This document shows positions 1 to 8,890 of a stretch of 64,000 nucleotides of DNA, in pieces. Made by a program: the position numbers and the translations under genes. Under the pieces are notes generated by a model. It made no database searches. It was not told the DNA's origin and saw only the letters and a list, made by a program, of their open reading frames with translations. The stretch lies in NCBI GenBank assembly GCA_022340615.1, contig JAJDNO010000024.1, positions 1 through 64,000 on the forward strand, written 5' to 3'. Every line of letters begins with the position of its first letter. Within the stretch, counting starts at the first letter, position 1. Source of the stretch: Gallionella sp. (GTDB lineage Bacteria; Pseudomonadota; Gammaproteobacteria; Burkholderiales; Gallionellaceae).

Positions 1-95
1 AAATCAAGATAGCGGCGATTACGGGTAACGATGTACATCGCGCCGCTGATAGCCAGCAGCAATGCCACCAGCATGATAAGCAAACGGATCAGCAT
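1..95 (-). CDS. Small hydrophobic membrane protein, C-terminus cut by window edge
   Basis: An open frame starts at the ATG at 95 and runs off the left edge. The visible 31 residues are a hydrophobic helix rich in Leu, Ile and Val, followed by a TRNRRYL motif, as expected for a single N-terminal membrane segment with a positive cytoplasmic flank. It lies 22 bases downstream of lpxC on the same strand, so it is probably at the tail of the dcw transcript. Short proteins with a hydrophobic start and an RRYL motif occur near this position in other betaproteobacteria, but I know no function for them. The C-terminus is not visible. Confidence 0.5.
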   Translation of the reverse strand, partial: MLIRLLIMLVALLLAISGAMYIVTRNRRYLD

Positions 96-117
96 GGCTG
101 CGCCATTTCATGCGGTC

Positions 118-1029
118 CTAAACGGACTGCAACTGAAGGCGAAGGTACGCGGGAGCCTCTTCCACACTGTCGAACGTAATGTATTCCCAGGCCTGCTCGT
201 CGGCGAGCAGTTCGCGCAACAGCGCGTTATTCAGGGCATGGCCGGATTTGTATCCGGAAAAAGCGCCGATCAGCGGATGACCGAGCAGGTACAGATCGCC
301 AATCGCGTCAAGCACCTTGTGCTTGACGAACTCATCCTCGAAACGCAATCCGTCCGCGTTCAGCACACGGTAGTCATCCATCACGATTGCGTTATCCAGG
401 CTGCCGCCCAGGGCAAGGCCTTGCGCGCGCATATACTCGACATCCTGGGTAAAACCGAAGGTGCGCGCGCGGCTGATGTCGCGCACATAGGACTCCTCGC
501 CCAGATCGATGGTAATGTGCTGCCTGGTGCTGGCAAACACCGGGTGGGAAAAATTGATCGTAAAAGTCAGTTTGTAGCCATCGTGCGGCTCGAAGCGCAC
601 CCATTTGTCGCCCTGTTTCACCTCGACAGGCTTCTTGATGCGGATGAATTTCTTGGCTGCGGATTGTTCGACGATACCCGCGGATTGGAGCAGGAACACG
701 AATGTCCCGGCGCTACCGTCCATGATCGGCACTTCCGCACTATCCAGATCGACAAAGGCGTTGTCCACACCCAGTCCGGCCAATGCCGACATCAGGTGTT
801 CGATGGTGGCGATACGCACACCGCCCTGCTCCATACAGGTGGATAGACGCGTGTCATGCACCAGATCGGCGCGTGCGATGATTTCCTCGACCGGCTTTAC
901 GTCCACACGGCGAAACACGATTCCGGTATTGACCGGCGCCGGCCGCAAACCGAGCGTGACTTTCTCGCCGCTGTGCAAGCCGACACCCGTCACACTGACG
1001 GAACTCTTCAAGGTGCGCTGTTTGACCAT
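118..1029 (-). CDS. lpxC: UDP-3-O-acyl-N-acetylglucosamine deacetylase
   Basis: LpxC is the zinc deacetylase that commits UDP-3-O-acyl-GlcNAc to lipid A synthesis in the cytosol. The 303-residue protein matches the family length and begins MVKQRTLK, so I chose the ATG at 1029 over the one 12 bases upstream. Visible motifs are [13 protein letters not shown] and IMDGSAGTF in the first half, and [20 protein letters not shown] and the zinc-binding KSGHALNN in the second. It is the last recognisable member of the dcw cluster, 96 bases after ftsZ, the common gammaproteobacterial and betaproteobacterial arrangement. The gap before it contains the ftsZ tail duplication; the second copy of the repeat places a GGGAGG upstream of lpxC. 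Confidence 0.97.
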   Translation of the reverse strand: MVKQRTLKSSVSVTGVGLHSGEKVTLGLRPAPVNTGIVFRRVDVKPVEEIIARADLVHDTRLSTCMEQGGVRIATIEHLMSALAGLGVDNAFVDLDSAEVPIMDGSAGTFVFLLQSAGIVEQSAAKKFIRIKKPVEVKQGDKWVRFEPHDGYKLTFTINFSHPVFASTRQHITIDLGEESYVRDISRARTFGFTQDVEYMRAQGLALGGSLDNAIVMDDYRVLNADGLRFEDEFVKHKVLDAIGDLYLLGHPLIGAFSGYKSGHALNNALLRELLADEQAWEYITFDSVEEAPAYLRLQLQSV

Positions 1030-1090
1030 CTTCCTCATCATTACTCGCTGAAATCGCAGGTTATTCTAGCACAATCAACAAGCAAGACTT

Positions 1091-1130
1091 GTGCCTCCCG
1101 TCGCTCAATACGTGCCTCCCGTCGCTCAAT
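1091..1130 (-). repeat. Tandem 19-bp repeat covering the ftsZ stop codon
   Basis: The 19-mer GTGCCTCCCGTCGCTCAAT (plus strand) occurs at 1091-1109 and, with no mismatch, at 1112-1130, separated by AC, giving a period of 21. The copy at 1112-1130 includes the last base of the final codon and the TGA stop of ftsZ; the downstream copy repeats the TGA. This looks like a local tandem duplication in the ftsZ-lpxC spacer. Both copies carry a GGGAGG on the minus strand that could act as a ribosome binding site. Confidence 0.85.
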
Positions 1131-2292
1131 CCGCCTGTTTGCGCAGGAAGGACGGGATGTCGTAGGTATCCACGCCCGATTTCTCCATCGCATCCACCGC
1201 CGCCCTTCGCCCGCTCCGCATGATGGTCGGCGTTTCCAGTTCGCCGTAATTCACCCCGGACATCGGCTCGTCGTTGGTACCGGTGCGCTGGTAATCCTGG
1301 TTCTGGTAGACGATTTCGGGTTTGGCCTGTTTGCGCGCGTGCGGAGCCCCAAGGCCGGTGGCTACAACAGTCACGCGCATTTCGTCCCCCATCGATTCAT
1401 CGAACACCGAACCGACGATCACGGTTGCTTCCTCCGCGGCGAACTGGACGCACTCCATCACATCGTCGATTTCCTTCAGCTTGAGCCTGTCCGAAGAAGT
1501 GATATTCACCAGTACGCCGCGTGCTCCCGACATATCCACATCCTCGAGCAGCGGGCTGGCAATCGCGCGTTCTGCTGCAACTCGCGCGCGGTCGGAGCCC
1601 GAAGCAATCGCTGATCCCATCATTGCCATGCCGTTTTCCGACATCACGGTGCGCACGTCGGCAAAGTCGACGTTGATCAAACCCGGCACATTGATCACTT
1701 CGGCGATGCCCGCCACCGCGCCCTGCAGCACGCCGTTGGCCGCCTTGAACGCTTCCGGGACGGTCACGTCATTGCCCAACACCTCCATCAACTTGGAATT
1801 GGGCACGATGATCAGGGAATCGACAAATTCGGTCAGCGACTCGATGCCGTCCTTAGCGAAGCGCATCCGGTTGCCCTCGTACGCAAACGGCTTGGTTACC
1901 ACCGCGACGGTCAGGATATCCAGCTCCTTGGCGATCTGCGCGACGATGGGCGCCGCGCCGGTCCCGGTGCCGCCACCCATGCCCGCGGTGATGAACACCA
2001 TGTGCGCGCCGAACATCATCTCCTTGATTTGATCTCGATCCTCTTCAGCCGCCGCCTGCCCGACCGATGGTTTCGCGCCCGCACCCAGACCCTTGGTGAT
2101 GTTCAGCCCGATCTGCAACTGGGTTTGTGCCTTGCTGCGTTTGAGCGCCTGCGCATCGGTGTTGATGACAATGAATTCGACGCCCTGCACGCCCTGTTCG
2201 ATCATGTGGTCAACTGCGTTGCCGCCGCAGCCGCCCACTCCGATCACCTTGATCACCGCATCCTGCGTTTGTGTTTCCATGATTTCAAACAT
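1126..2292 (-). CDS. ftsZ: Cell division GTPase FtsZ
   Basis: This tubulin homologue polymerises at midcell into the Z ring. It has 388 residues. The start is the ATG at 2292, preceded by an AAGGAGA ribosome binding site; a longer upstream frame has no comparable site. The N-terminal GTPase domain contains GVGGCGGNAV and the tubulin signature GGGTGTG at about residues 105-112, with NxDFADV further on. A variable linker leads to the conserved C-terminal peptide DIPSFLRKQ, the docking site for FtsA and ZipA. It sits between ftsA (83-base gap) and lpxC. Its stop codon lies within a tandem 19-bp duplication (1091-1130). Confidence 0.98.
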   Translation of the reverse strand: MFEIMETQTQDAVIKVIGVGGCGGNAVDHMIEQGVQGVEFIVINTDAQALKRSKAQTQLQIGLNITKGLGAGAKPSVGQAAAEEDRDQIKEMMFGAHMVFITAGMGGGTGTGAAPIVAQIAKELDILTVAVVTKPFAYEGNRMRFAKDGIESLTEFVDSLIIVPNSKLMEVLGNDVTVPEAFKAANGVLQGAVAGIAEVINVPGLINVDFADVRTVMSENGMAMMGSAIASGSDRARVAAERAIASPLLEDVDMSGARGVLVNITSSDRLKLKEIDDVMECVQFAAEEATVIVGSVFDESMGDEMRVTVVATGLGAPHARKQAKPEIVYQNQDYQRTGTNDEPMSGVNYGELETPTIMRSGRRAAVDAMEKSGVDTYDIPSFLRKQAD

Positions 2293-2353
2293 CGTCGTCT
2301 CCTTAAAATAATCGCCGAACTTCCGGCCTTGCAATAACCAAACTGCCCATTTC

Positions 2354-2380
2354 CAGAACTGCTAAATCAGAACTGCTAAA
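2354..2380 (-). repeat. Tandem 13-bp repeat covering the ftsA stop codon
   Basis: CAGAACTGCTAAA occurs at 2354-2366 and again at 2368-2380, a period of 14 bases. On the minus strand the copy at 2368-2380 contains the last bases and the TAG stop of ftsA, and the next copy repeats the TAG in the ftsA-ftsZ spacer. It is a perfect short tandem duplication, like the one at the end of ftsZ. Confidence 0.8.
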
Positions 2381-3611
2381 AATTTCTCTGCAACCACGTT
2401 TTCATTCTTGCCAGCACGTCACCAAAGGAATTCGATTGCATGCGCGTCTCCTCGTTGCGTTGATGATGTTCCAGTCCGTACAGCAGCAACCCGACACCGG
2501 TCGCCATGCGCGGCGTTTTCACCACGTCCGACAGGCCGCCGACGTATTTCGGAATGCCCAGGCGCACCGGCAGGTGGAAAATTTCCTCGCCCAGCTCGAC
2601 CATGCCCTGCATCGCGCTGCTGCCGCCGGTGATCACGATGCCGGACGACAGCAACTCCTCGAATCCGCTGCGGCGCAGCTCCTGCTGGACCAGCGAATAC
2701 AGTTCCTCGACGCGCGGCTCGATCACCTCCGCCAGCGTCTGGCGCGACAGCATGCGCGGCCCGCGTTCCCCGACGCCGGGCACCTCGATCGCACCGCCAT
2801 CCGCCAGCTGGCGCAGCGCGCAGCCGTGCTTGACCTTGATGTCTTCTGCATCCTGCGTCGGGGTGCGCAGGGCCATCGCGATGTCATTGGTGATCTGGTC
2901 GCCGGCGATCGGTATTACCGCGGTATGCCGGATCGCGCCGCCGGTGAACACCGCGATGTCCGTGGTCCCGCCGCCGATATCGACCAGGCACACGCCCAGC
3001 TCCTTCTCGTCGTCGGCCAGCACCGACTTGCTGGATGCAAGCGGCTGCAGGATCAGTTCGTTCACTTCCAGTCCGCAGCGGTGTATGCACTTCATGATGT
3101 TCTGCACCGCAGCAACCGCTCCGCTGACGATATGCACCTCCACATCCAGCCGCATCCCGCTCATCCCCAGCGGCTTCTTGATGCCGTCCTGCCCGTCGAT
3201 GCTGAATTCCTGTTCGAGGATGTGCAGTATCTGCTGGTCGCTGGGCAGGCTGATCGAACTGGCAGTTTCGATCACCCTCTCGATGTCGGCCGCAATGACC
3301 TCCTTCTCCTTGATCTTCACCATGCCGCGCGAATTGATGCTGCGGATATGGCTGCCGGCAATCCCGGTATAGACCTCGGTGATTTTGCAGTCGGCCATCA
3401 GCTCGGCTTCCTCCAGCGCGCGCTGGATCGCGCCCACCGTGGCTTCAATGTTGACCACCATGCCTTTCTTCATGCCGGATGACGGGTGCATGCCCATGCC
3501 GATCACTTCCAGCATTCCGTCCGGCTTGGCTTCGCCGACGATGACCACGATCTTGGACGTGCCGATGTCCAGCCCGACCACCAGATTTTTAGCTTCCCTG
3601 TTTCTATTCAT
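2376..3611 (-). CDS. ftsA: Cell division actin homologue FtsA
   Basis: FtsA is an actin-family ATPase that tethers FtsZ filaments to the inner membrane and signals to the septal synthase. It has 411 residues from the ATG at 3611, which follows GGGGAA; an ATG 27 bases upstream in frame is less well placed. Seen in order are the phosphate-1 loop LDIGTSK near residue 12, the SHI/MF domain, DIGGGTTDIAVF near residue 210, and the adenosine motif TGGSSAMQG near residue 345. The C-terminus ends in an amphipathic basic helix, RMKTWLQRNF, the membrane anchor. It follows ftsQ with 23 bases between, as in most dcw clusters. Confidence 0.97.
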   Translation of the reverse strand: MNRNREAKNLVVGLDIGTSKIVVIVGEAKPDGMLEVIGMGMHPSSGMKKGMVVNIEATVGAIQRALEEAELMADCKITEVYTGIAGSHIRSINSRGMVKIKEKEVIAADIERVIETASSISLPSDQQILHILEQEFSIDGQDGIKKPLGMSGMRLDVEVHIVSGAVAAVQNIMKCIHRCGLEVNELILQPLASSKSVLADDEKELGVCLVDIGGGTTDIAVFTGGAIRHTAVIPIAGDQITNDIAMALRTPTQDAEDIKVKHGCALRQLADGGAIEVPGVGERGPRMLSRQTLAEVIEPRVEELYSLVQQELRRSGFEELLSSGIVITGGSSAMQGMVELGEEIFHLPVRLGIPKYVGGLSDVVKTPRMATGVGLLLYGLEHHQRNEETRMQSNSFGDVLARMKTWLQRNF

Positions 3612-3634
3612 CGCATGTTCCCCGTTGCCGCCCG

Positions 3635-4342
3635 TCAACCATGTTTGCCCAATCCACCCACCGCAAATCCGTTGCGATAGCGCAAATCCACATATTTCAC
3701 CCGCTTCTGTATCGCCGCGAGGCTTCGCGGGTAAACCTTCACGAATCTTTCCAACCGAAGCTGCATATCCTCGCGCCCCAGTTCCAGCACCATGCCGTTG
3801 TTCAAATGCAGCTGCCAGGCATGGCGCGGCGTCAGCACGATCTGTGCAACCTGCAAATCCAGTCCGGCAAGCTGCCGTTCGAATTGCGTGTAGTACTGCG
3901 TTACGACTGCCGCCGTACCGTCCGGCCCGACGAATCCCGGCAGCGCCTGTTTGCTCTCCGCGGCAAAAACCTCCCCTTGCCGATTCACCAGCTCACTGTT
4001 GTTCCAGTGCGCCAGCGCCTGGTGCTCTTCCAGTTGCACCTCGAGCCGCGACGGAAATTCGCGGCGTATATCGACGCCGCGCACCCATGGCACCTTTTCC
4101 AGAGACTGTCTGAGCTGCCCGATATCCACGGTAAAAAAATTTCCTTTCACGTCATTGCGAACAACTTCCAGCACATCCGCCCGGTCTACCCGCTGCGGTG
4201 CGTTCATCAGTCTTACGCTGTGCAGCGGGAACAGCCCTGGCAGGTGCGTCACGTACTGGATTGCACCGTACAGCACTGCGCATACGCTGAAGCCGAACAG
4301 CCCGTTCGCGATGCTGCGCAGCAGTGCCGCGTTATCCCACAT
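3635..4342 (-). CDS. ftsQ: Divisome protein FtsQ
   Basis: This bitopic inner-membrane protein forms the FtsQLB complex that activates septal peptidoglycan synthesis. It has 235 residues: a short cytoplasmic tail, a membrane helix at about residues 12-30, then a POTRA domain ([32 protein letters not shown]) and the beta domain with the EHQALAHW and FVGP segments. Its ATG at 4342 overlaps the ddlB end by 11 bases, with a GGAG inside ddlB serving as ribosome binding site, so translation is likely coupled. The gene lies in the usual place between ddlB and ftsA. Confidence 0.95.
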   Translation of the reverse strand: MWDNAALLRSIANGLFGFSVCAVLYGAIQYVTHLPGLFPLHSVRLMNAPQRVDRADVLEVVRNDVKGNFFTVDIGQLRQSLEKVPWVRGVDIRREFPSRLEVQLEEHQALAHWNNSELVNRQGEVFAAESKQALPGFVGPDGTAAVVTQYYTQFERQLAGLDLQVAQIVLTPRHAWQLHLNNGMVLELGREDMQLRLERFVKVYPRSLAAIQKRVKYVDLRYRNGFAVGGLGKHG

Positions 4343-5261
4343 GGGTCAGCTCCAAAATACGCAATACCAGCTGCTCGAAACTCATCCCGCCCTGGCGCGC
4401 GGCCATCGGCACCAGGCTGTGGTCGGTCATGCCCGGTGAGGTGTTCGCCTCGAGCAGATAGACCTTTCCGTCTTCGCCGGCCAGAAAGTCGATGCGCCCC
4501 CATCCCTGTCCGCCAATCAGCGCAAATGCCTGCCTCGCCAGTTCCTGCATCCCGGCTTCCCGTTCAGCACTCAGGCCGCTCGGACACAGATAGCGGGTCT
4601 CGTCGCTCAGGTATTTCGCCTCGTAGTCGTAGAATTCGTTTGCCGGCTCGATCTTGATCACCGGCAGTGCCTGGTCGCCCAGAATTGCAACGGTATATTC
4701 TCCGCCGCCTACAAAACGCTCCGCCAGCACCAGCTTGTCGTAGCGCGCCGCTGCGCGATACGCGGCCGGCAATTCTGCCGCAGCTTTCACCTTGCTGATG
4801 CCGACGCTGGAACCTTCGTTGGCCGGTTTCACGAACAGCGGCAAGCCCAGCAGCCGCGCAACGCCTTCCCAGTCGCTGTGTTCGCCGAGCAGCGCGTAGT
4901 CCGGGATCGGCAAGCCGCCCGCCTGCCACACCAGCTTGCTGCGCCACTTGTCCATGCCCAGTGCCGATGCCATCACCCCGCTGCCGGTGTATGGAATGCC
5001 GAGCAATTCCAGCGCTCCCTGCACCGTCCCGTCCTCGCCGAATCTTCCGTGCAGTGCGATGAAAACGCGGTCGAAACCGTCGTCGACCAGCGCCTGCAGA
5101 TTCTGCACCGCCGGATCGAACGGATGCGCATTCACGCCGCTGCGCAGCAGCGCCTCCAGCACTGCCGCGCCGCTTTTCAGCGACACCTCGCGCTCGGCAG
5201 AACGACCGCCGAACAGCACCGCGACTTTGCCAAATACAGCTGGATCCGGTTTCATGATCAT
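4332..5261 (-). CDS. ddlB: D-alanine-D-alanine ligase
   Basis: This ATP-grasp ligase makes D-Ala-D-Ala, which MurF adds to the peptidoglycan precursor. It has 309 residues, the normal length. The N-terminus has [14 protein letters not shown] and the substrate stretch [14 protein letters not shown]. The central ATP-binding part shows [14 protein letters not shown]. The C-terminal part has GRIDFL and [17 protein letters not shown], with the magnesium-binding Glu and Asn. The ATG overlaps the murB stop as ATGA. A second ATG two codons on (5255) is an alternative start. Confidence 0.97.
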   Translation of the reverse strand: MIMKPDPAVFGKVAVLFGGRSAEREVSLKSGAAVLEALLRSGVNAHPFDPAVQNLQALVDDGFDRVFIALHGRFGEDGTVQGALELLGIPYTGSGVMASALGMDKWRSKLVWQAGGLPIPDYALLGEHSDWEGVARLLGLPLFVKPANEGSSVGISKVKAAAELPAAYRAAARYDKLVLAERFVGGGEYTVAILGDQALPVIKIEPANEFYDYEAKYLSDETRYLCPSGLSAEREAGMQELARQAFALIGGQGWGRIDFLAGEDGKVYLLEANTSPGMTDHSLVPMAARQGGMSFEQLVLRILELTHVG

Positions 5262-6223
5262 GGTTTTTTTTCACCCACAATTCGCACTTCGGCATGCAAC
5301 TTGATGCCGGTCTGCTTCTCCACCGCCGTCTGCACTTCCAGTATCAGGTTCTCGACATCTGCCGCGCTCGCAGCGCCAGTATTCACGATGAAGTTGGCAT
5401 GTTTCTCTGACACCTGCGCGCCGCCGATCCGTTTTCCCTTCAGCCCGCACTGCTCGATCAACCGCGCCGCGTGGTCACCGGGCGGGTTGCGGAACACCGA
5501 GCCGGCATTCGGCTGATTCAGCGGCTGCGTCGCGATGCGCTTGTTCAGCAGCGCCTTGATTCCCTGCCGCGTTGCGGCGCCGTCGCCCTTGCGGAACTGC
5601 AGCCAGGCGGCGACGAAAAATTCCGGCAAGCCTGATTCAGGACGGGATTCCTGTGTCTCGCCCCATGTATCTTCAATCTGCTTTTTCGCAACATGCCGGT
5701 AACCGATCTGATAATCCGCTGCAGTGCGGACATGCGCTTCACCGTGCCGGTCCACGGTCTGCACGCGCAGCACCCTTTCCCAGGTCTCGGTGCCGTAGCA
5801 GCCGGCGTTCATCGCCAGCATTCCACCCAGCGTGCCCGGGATTCCGGCAAAGAATTCCGCATCCTGCAGATCGTGCTGCGCGGCGAAGCGCGCCAGCTTG
5901 GCACCTGGCACCCCGGCTTCGGCATAGACGCTGCCATCCAGTTCGAGATGCAGCCCGCCCAGGGTGCCGTGCAGCATCAGCACCGTGCCGCGCAGCCCGC
6001 CGTCGCGCACCAGCAGATTGCTGCCCAGTCCGACCGGATACAGCGGTTCATCGTCAGGCAGGCCGCGCAGGAACAACTGCAGATCGTCGAGATCCGCCGG
6101 CTGGTACATGCGCTCGGCCACGCCCCCGGCCCGCCAGCTGGTGTACTTGCGCATCGGCACATCGCAGAGCAGCTTGCCGCGCAATGCCGTACCGGAAAAT
6201 TTTTGCTGTTCGCTCATATTCAT
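5258..6223 (-). CDS. murB: UDP-N-acetylenolpyruvoylglucosamine reductase
   Basis: MurB is an FAD enzyme that reduces UDP-GlcNAc-enolpyruvate to UDP-MurNAc with NADPH. It has 321 residues. The FAD-binding PP-loop region shows [12 protein letters not shown] and the segment [18 protein letters not shown]; the C-terminal part has [10 protein letters not shown] (catalytic Ser) and the acid/base region [14 protein letters not shown]. The Cys-Tyr pair in NAGCYG and the compact length fit type I MurB. The start overlaps the murC stop as ATGA. An ATG two codons later (6217) is better spaced from GGTGAG and could be the true start. Confidence 0.95.
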   Translation of the reverse strand: MNMSEQQKFSGTALRGKLLCDVPMRKYTSWRAGGVAERMYQPADLDDLQLFLRGLPDDEPLYPVGLGSNLLVRDGGLRGTVLMLHGTLGGLHLELDGSVYAEAGVPGAKLARFAAQHDLQDAEFFAGIPGTLGGMLAMNAGCYGTETWERVLRVQTVDRHGEAHVRTAADYQIGYRHVAKKQIEDTWGETQESRPESGLPEFFVAAWLQFRKGDGAATRQGIKALLNKRIATQPLNQPNAGSVFRNPPGDHAARLIEQCGLKGKRIGGAQVSEKHANFIVNTGAASAADVENLILEVQTAVEKQTGIKLHAEVRIVGEKKP

Positions 6224-7671
6224 GGCTCACCCGGGCGTTGCGACTTCATGGCCGGCATTTTTCCGGTTGCATCGGCATCGATCTTTCCCAGCAACTTGTT
6301 GGGCACACCGCCGATCGAACCCGCCCCCATGGTTATCACCACATCGCCGTCACGCGCCATCTGCATGATTGCCTGCGGCATTTGCTCGATGTCCCCGACA
6401 AACACTGTCTCGTTTTGCCCGGCCACGCGCAATGCATGCATCAGCGCGCGTCCGTCTGCGCCGACAATGGGCTGTTCACCGGCCGCATAGACTTCCGCCA
6501 GCACCAGCGCGTCGACCCCGCATAACACACTCACGAAATCCTCGAACAGATCGCGGGTCCGCGTGTATCGATGCGGCTGAAATGCAAGCACCAGGCGCCT
6601 GCCGGAAAATGCGCCGCGCACCGCACCCAGCGTGGCTCGCATTTCCGCCGGATGGTGTCCGTAATCGTCGATCAGCGTGAAACTTCCTCCGGACGGCAAC
6701 GCAACTTCGCCATAGCGCTGGAAGCGCCTGCCGACACCTTCGAATTCCGCGAGCGCGTTCACGATCGCGTCATCCGCCACCCCGACCTCCATCGCAACCG
6801 CGATTGCGGCAAGCGCATTCAGCACGTTGTGTATGCCGGCCAGATTCAGTGTGATCTCCAGGTCGCGATGATTGCCGTTGTGCCGGCATTGCGCGGCAAA
6901 GGCCATCCGGCCTCCCTGGTGACGCACGTTTACCGCGCGAATCTGGGCATCCTCGTTCAGCCCGTAGGTCGTCACCGGCTTGCTGATGCGCGGCAGGATT
7001 TCACGCACGTTGGCATCATCGATGCACAGCATCGCCCTGCCGTAGAAAGGCAGGTGTTCTACGAAGTCGACGAACGCCTGTTTGAGTTTTTCGAAATCGT
7101 GGCCATAGGTTTCCATATGGTCCGCATCGATATTGGTGATCACCGCGAGGATCGGCTGCAAATGCAGGAACGACGCATCCGATTCATCGGCCTCGACCAC
7201 GATGAACTCGCCTGTGCCAAGCTTGGCATTGCTGCCGCTGCTGTTCAGTTTTCCGCCGATCACGAATGTCGGGTCGAACCCGCCCTTGGCCAGTACGCTG
7301 GCGGTCAGCGATGTGGTGGTGGTCTTGCCGTGAGTGCCGGCCACCGCGATGCCCTGGCGCAGGCGCATCAGTTCGGCCAGCATCATCGCGCGTGGCACCA
7401 CCGGGATGTGCCGGGCACGCGCCGCCTGCACTTCTGGGTTGTCTTCGCCGACCGCGGTCGAGACCACCACCGCATCCGCATCGGTCAGGTTCTGCTCGGC
7501 ATGGCCGAGATACACCGTCGCGCCCAGCTGTTTGAGGCGACGCGTCGCGACGTTCTTGCCGAGATCGGATCCGCTCACCTGGAATCCGAGGTTCAACAGC
7601 ACCTCGGCGATGCCGCTCATGCCGGCGCCGCCGATGCCCACGAAATGGAGGTGTTTGACTTTGTGCTTCAT
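6220..7671 (-). CDS. murC: UDP-N-acetylmuramate-L-alanine ligase
   Basis: MurC adds L-Ala to UDP-MurNAc using ATP. It has 483 residues from [11 protein letters not shown] chose the ATG at 7671 because it overlaps the murG stop as ATGA, like its neighbours, and starts at the usual residue. The N-terminal domain has [16 protein letters not shown], the ATP loop is [11 protein letters not shown] near residue 112, and the Mur-ligase signatures [11 protein letters not shown] and [11 protein letters not shown] follow. The C-terminal domain shows DDYGHHPAE and [10 protein letters not shown]. It lies between murG and murB, an order often seen in betaproteobacteria. Confidence 0.97.
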   Translation of the reverse strand: MKHKVKHLHFVGIGGAGMSGIAEVLLNLGFQVSGSDLGKNVATRRLKQLGATVYLGHAEQNLTDADAVVVSTAVGEDNPEVQAARARHIPVVPRAMMLAELMRLRQGIAVAGTHGKTTTTSLTASVLAKGGFDPTFVIGGKLNSSGSNAKLGTGEFIVVEADESDASFLHLQPILAVITNIDADHMETYGHDFEKLKQAFVDFVEHLPFYGRAMLCIDDANVREILPRISKPVTTYGLNEDAQIRAVNVRHQGGRMAFAAQCRHNGNHRDLEITLNLAGIHNVLNALAAIAVAMEVGVADDAIVNALAEFEGVGRRFQRYGEVALPSGGSFTLIDDYGHHPAEMRATLGAVRGAFSGRRLVLAFQPHRYTRTRDLFEDFVSVLCGVDALVLAEVYAAGEQPIVGADGRALMHALRVAGQNETVFVGDIEQMPQAIMQMARDGDVVITMGAGSIGGVPNKLLGKIDADATGKMPAMKSQRPGEP

Positions 7672-8744
7672 GCCGCCAGCTCCTCGCATATTGCTGCAAC
7701 CGTCAGCGCCGCATCGGCCTTGGCCAGTTCGCGCGCCTGCATGGCCATCGCCAGCAGTTTTTCACGGCCACTCTCGCCACCCCGGAGCTCGCGCAGCAAC
7801 TGCGCCAGTTTCTCCGGGTTCAACTCGCCTTGCGGCAACAATACCGCCGCACCATGCGTGCTCAGGAACCGGGCATTGCGCGTCTGGTGATCGTCCACCG
7901 CAAACGGGAACGGGATCAGTATGCTGGCCACACCGGCAGCGGCCAGTTCGGCGACCGTCAAAGCGCCGGCACGGCAGATCACCAGATCGGCGTTGCCGTA
8001 GTGTCTGGCCATCTCGTCCATGAACGGCTTGATATCAGCCTGCACACCGGCCTGCTGATAGGCCCTCTTTACCGCTTCGAAATGCTGTTTGCCGGTCTGG
8101 TGCAGCACACTGGGGCGCTCATCCTGCGGCAGCAGCGCGAGTGCCTGTGGCAATGCCTCGTTGATCGCTTTCGCGCCCAGACTGCCGCCCACCACCAGCA
8201 CGTTCAACCTGCCGCTGCGCGCGCCGTAGCGCTGCTGCGGATCGGGGAGCGCGGCGATATCCCTGCGCACCGGGTTGCCGCACCATATTGCGCGCGGCAA
8301 TACATCCGGAAATCCGCTCAGCACCTTTTTAGCCAGCCGAGCCAGCACCTTGTTGCCGAGTCCGGCAATGGAATTCTGTTCGTGTATCACCAGGGGCCGT
8401 CTCAGCATTGCCGCGACGATCCCGCCCGGCACGGTGATGTAGCCGCCCATGCCCAGCACCACATCTGGACGGTGGCGCATAATCGCGGCCGCGCTCTGCC
8501 ACATTGCGACCAGCATATCGAACGGCAGCAACAGCAGCCGCAGCAGGCCCTTGCCGCGCACTCCGGAAAAGCGCACCCATGCCATTTCGTACTTATGCCT
8601 CGGAATCAGTTCGGCCTCCATGCTGTTGCGCGCGCCCAGCCAGGTCACCTGCCAGCTCCGTGCTCGCAGGATATCGGCCACCGCAAGCGCCGGAAAAATG
8701 TGGCCTCCTGTTCCACCGGCCATGATCAGGATTGAACGGCTCAT
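7668..8744 (-). CDS. murG: Lipid II synthase MurG
   Basis: This GT-B glycosyltransferase moves GlcNAc from UDP-GlcNAc to lipid I on the inner face of the membrane. It has 358 residues. The N-terminal domain begins with the glycine loop [13 protein letters not shown] and includes GVRGKG and [11 protein letters not shown]; the C-terminal UDP-GlcNAc domain has [28 protein letters not shown] and the [13 protein letters not shown] stretch that includes the conserved Gln. The ATG at 8744 overlaps the stop codon of the small ORF at 8741-8860 as ATGA. That arrangement would be expected if the ORF's stop is the ancestral ftsW stop. Confidence 0.97.
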   Translation of the reverse strand: MSRSILIMAGGTGGHIFPALAVADILRARSWQVTWLGARNSMEAELIPRHKYEMAWVRFSGVRGKGLLRLLLLPFDMLVAMWQSAAAIMRHRPDVVLGMGGYITVPGGIVAAMLRRPLVIHEQNSIAGLGNKVLARLAKKVLSGFPDVLPRAIWCGNPVRRDIAALPDPQQRYGARSGRLNVLVVGGSLGAKAINEALPQALALLPQDERPSVLHQTGKQHFEAVKRAYQQAGVQADIKPFMDEMARHYGNADLVICRAGALTVAELAAAGVASILIPFPFAVDDHQTRNARFLSTHGAAVLLPQGELNPEKLAQLLRELRGGESGREKLLAMAMQARELAKADAALTVAAICEELAA

Positions 8745-8860
8745 ATCAGGAACCCCCGTGCAATGCGCCGGTTTTGGTTACGGCTGCCCCGTTGGGGCTT
8801 AACTTGCTTGCGCAAGTTAGTCTTCGCCGAAACAGACGGATTGTGAAAGTGCATACTCAT
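8741..8860 (-). CDS. 39-residue ORF between ftsW and murG, ending in an FtsW-like tail
   Basis: The frame from the ATG at 8860 to the TGA at 8741 encodes 39 residues, beginning [10 protein letters not shown] and ending [13 protein letters not shown]. It overlaps the ftsW stop and the murG start, each as ATGA, exactly like the true gene junctions of this cluster. Its end resembles the FtsW C-terminus ([12 protein letters not shown]). Over 37 bases running to the following ATGAG, 27 are identical to the ftsW 3' end. The segment also holds two hairpins. I infer a local duplication or insertion that gave ftsW a new end and left its old end as part of this ORF. Whether a stable peptide is made is unknown. 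Confidence 0.4.
   Translation of the reverse strand: MSMHFHNPSVSAKTNLRKQVKPQRGSRNQNRRIARGFLI
8786..8819. repeat. Two adjacent hairpins in the ftsW-murG spacer
   Basis: GCCCC-GTT-GGGGC spans 8786-8798. TAACTTGC-TTGC-GCAAGTTA spans 8800-8819. Both stems are perfect and they are separated by one base. There is no T-run after them on the minus strand, so they do not look like an intrinsic terminator, and murG must be transcribed through them. They may be part of a small inserted repeat. Confidence 0.6.
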
Positions 8861-8890
8861 ACCGGTAGTCCCCGCGCAATCCGTCTGTTT
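8830..8890. repeat. 14-bp inverted repeat across the ftsW stop region
   Basis: AAACAGACGGATTG at 8830-8843 is the exact inverse of CAATCCGTCTGTTT at 8877-8890, with 33 bases between. The second arm encodes the NRRI part of the FtsW tail. The first arm lies in the spacer ORF in opposite orientation. So this junction contains both a direct degenerate copy and an inverted exact copy of ftsW 3' sequence. Confidence 0.75.
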
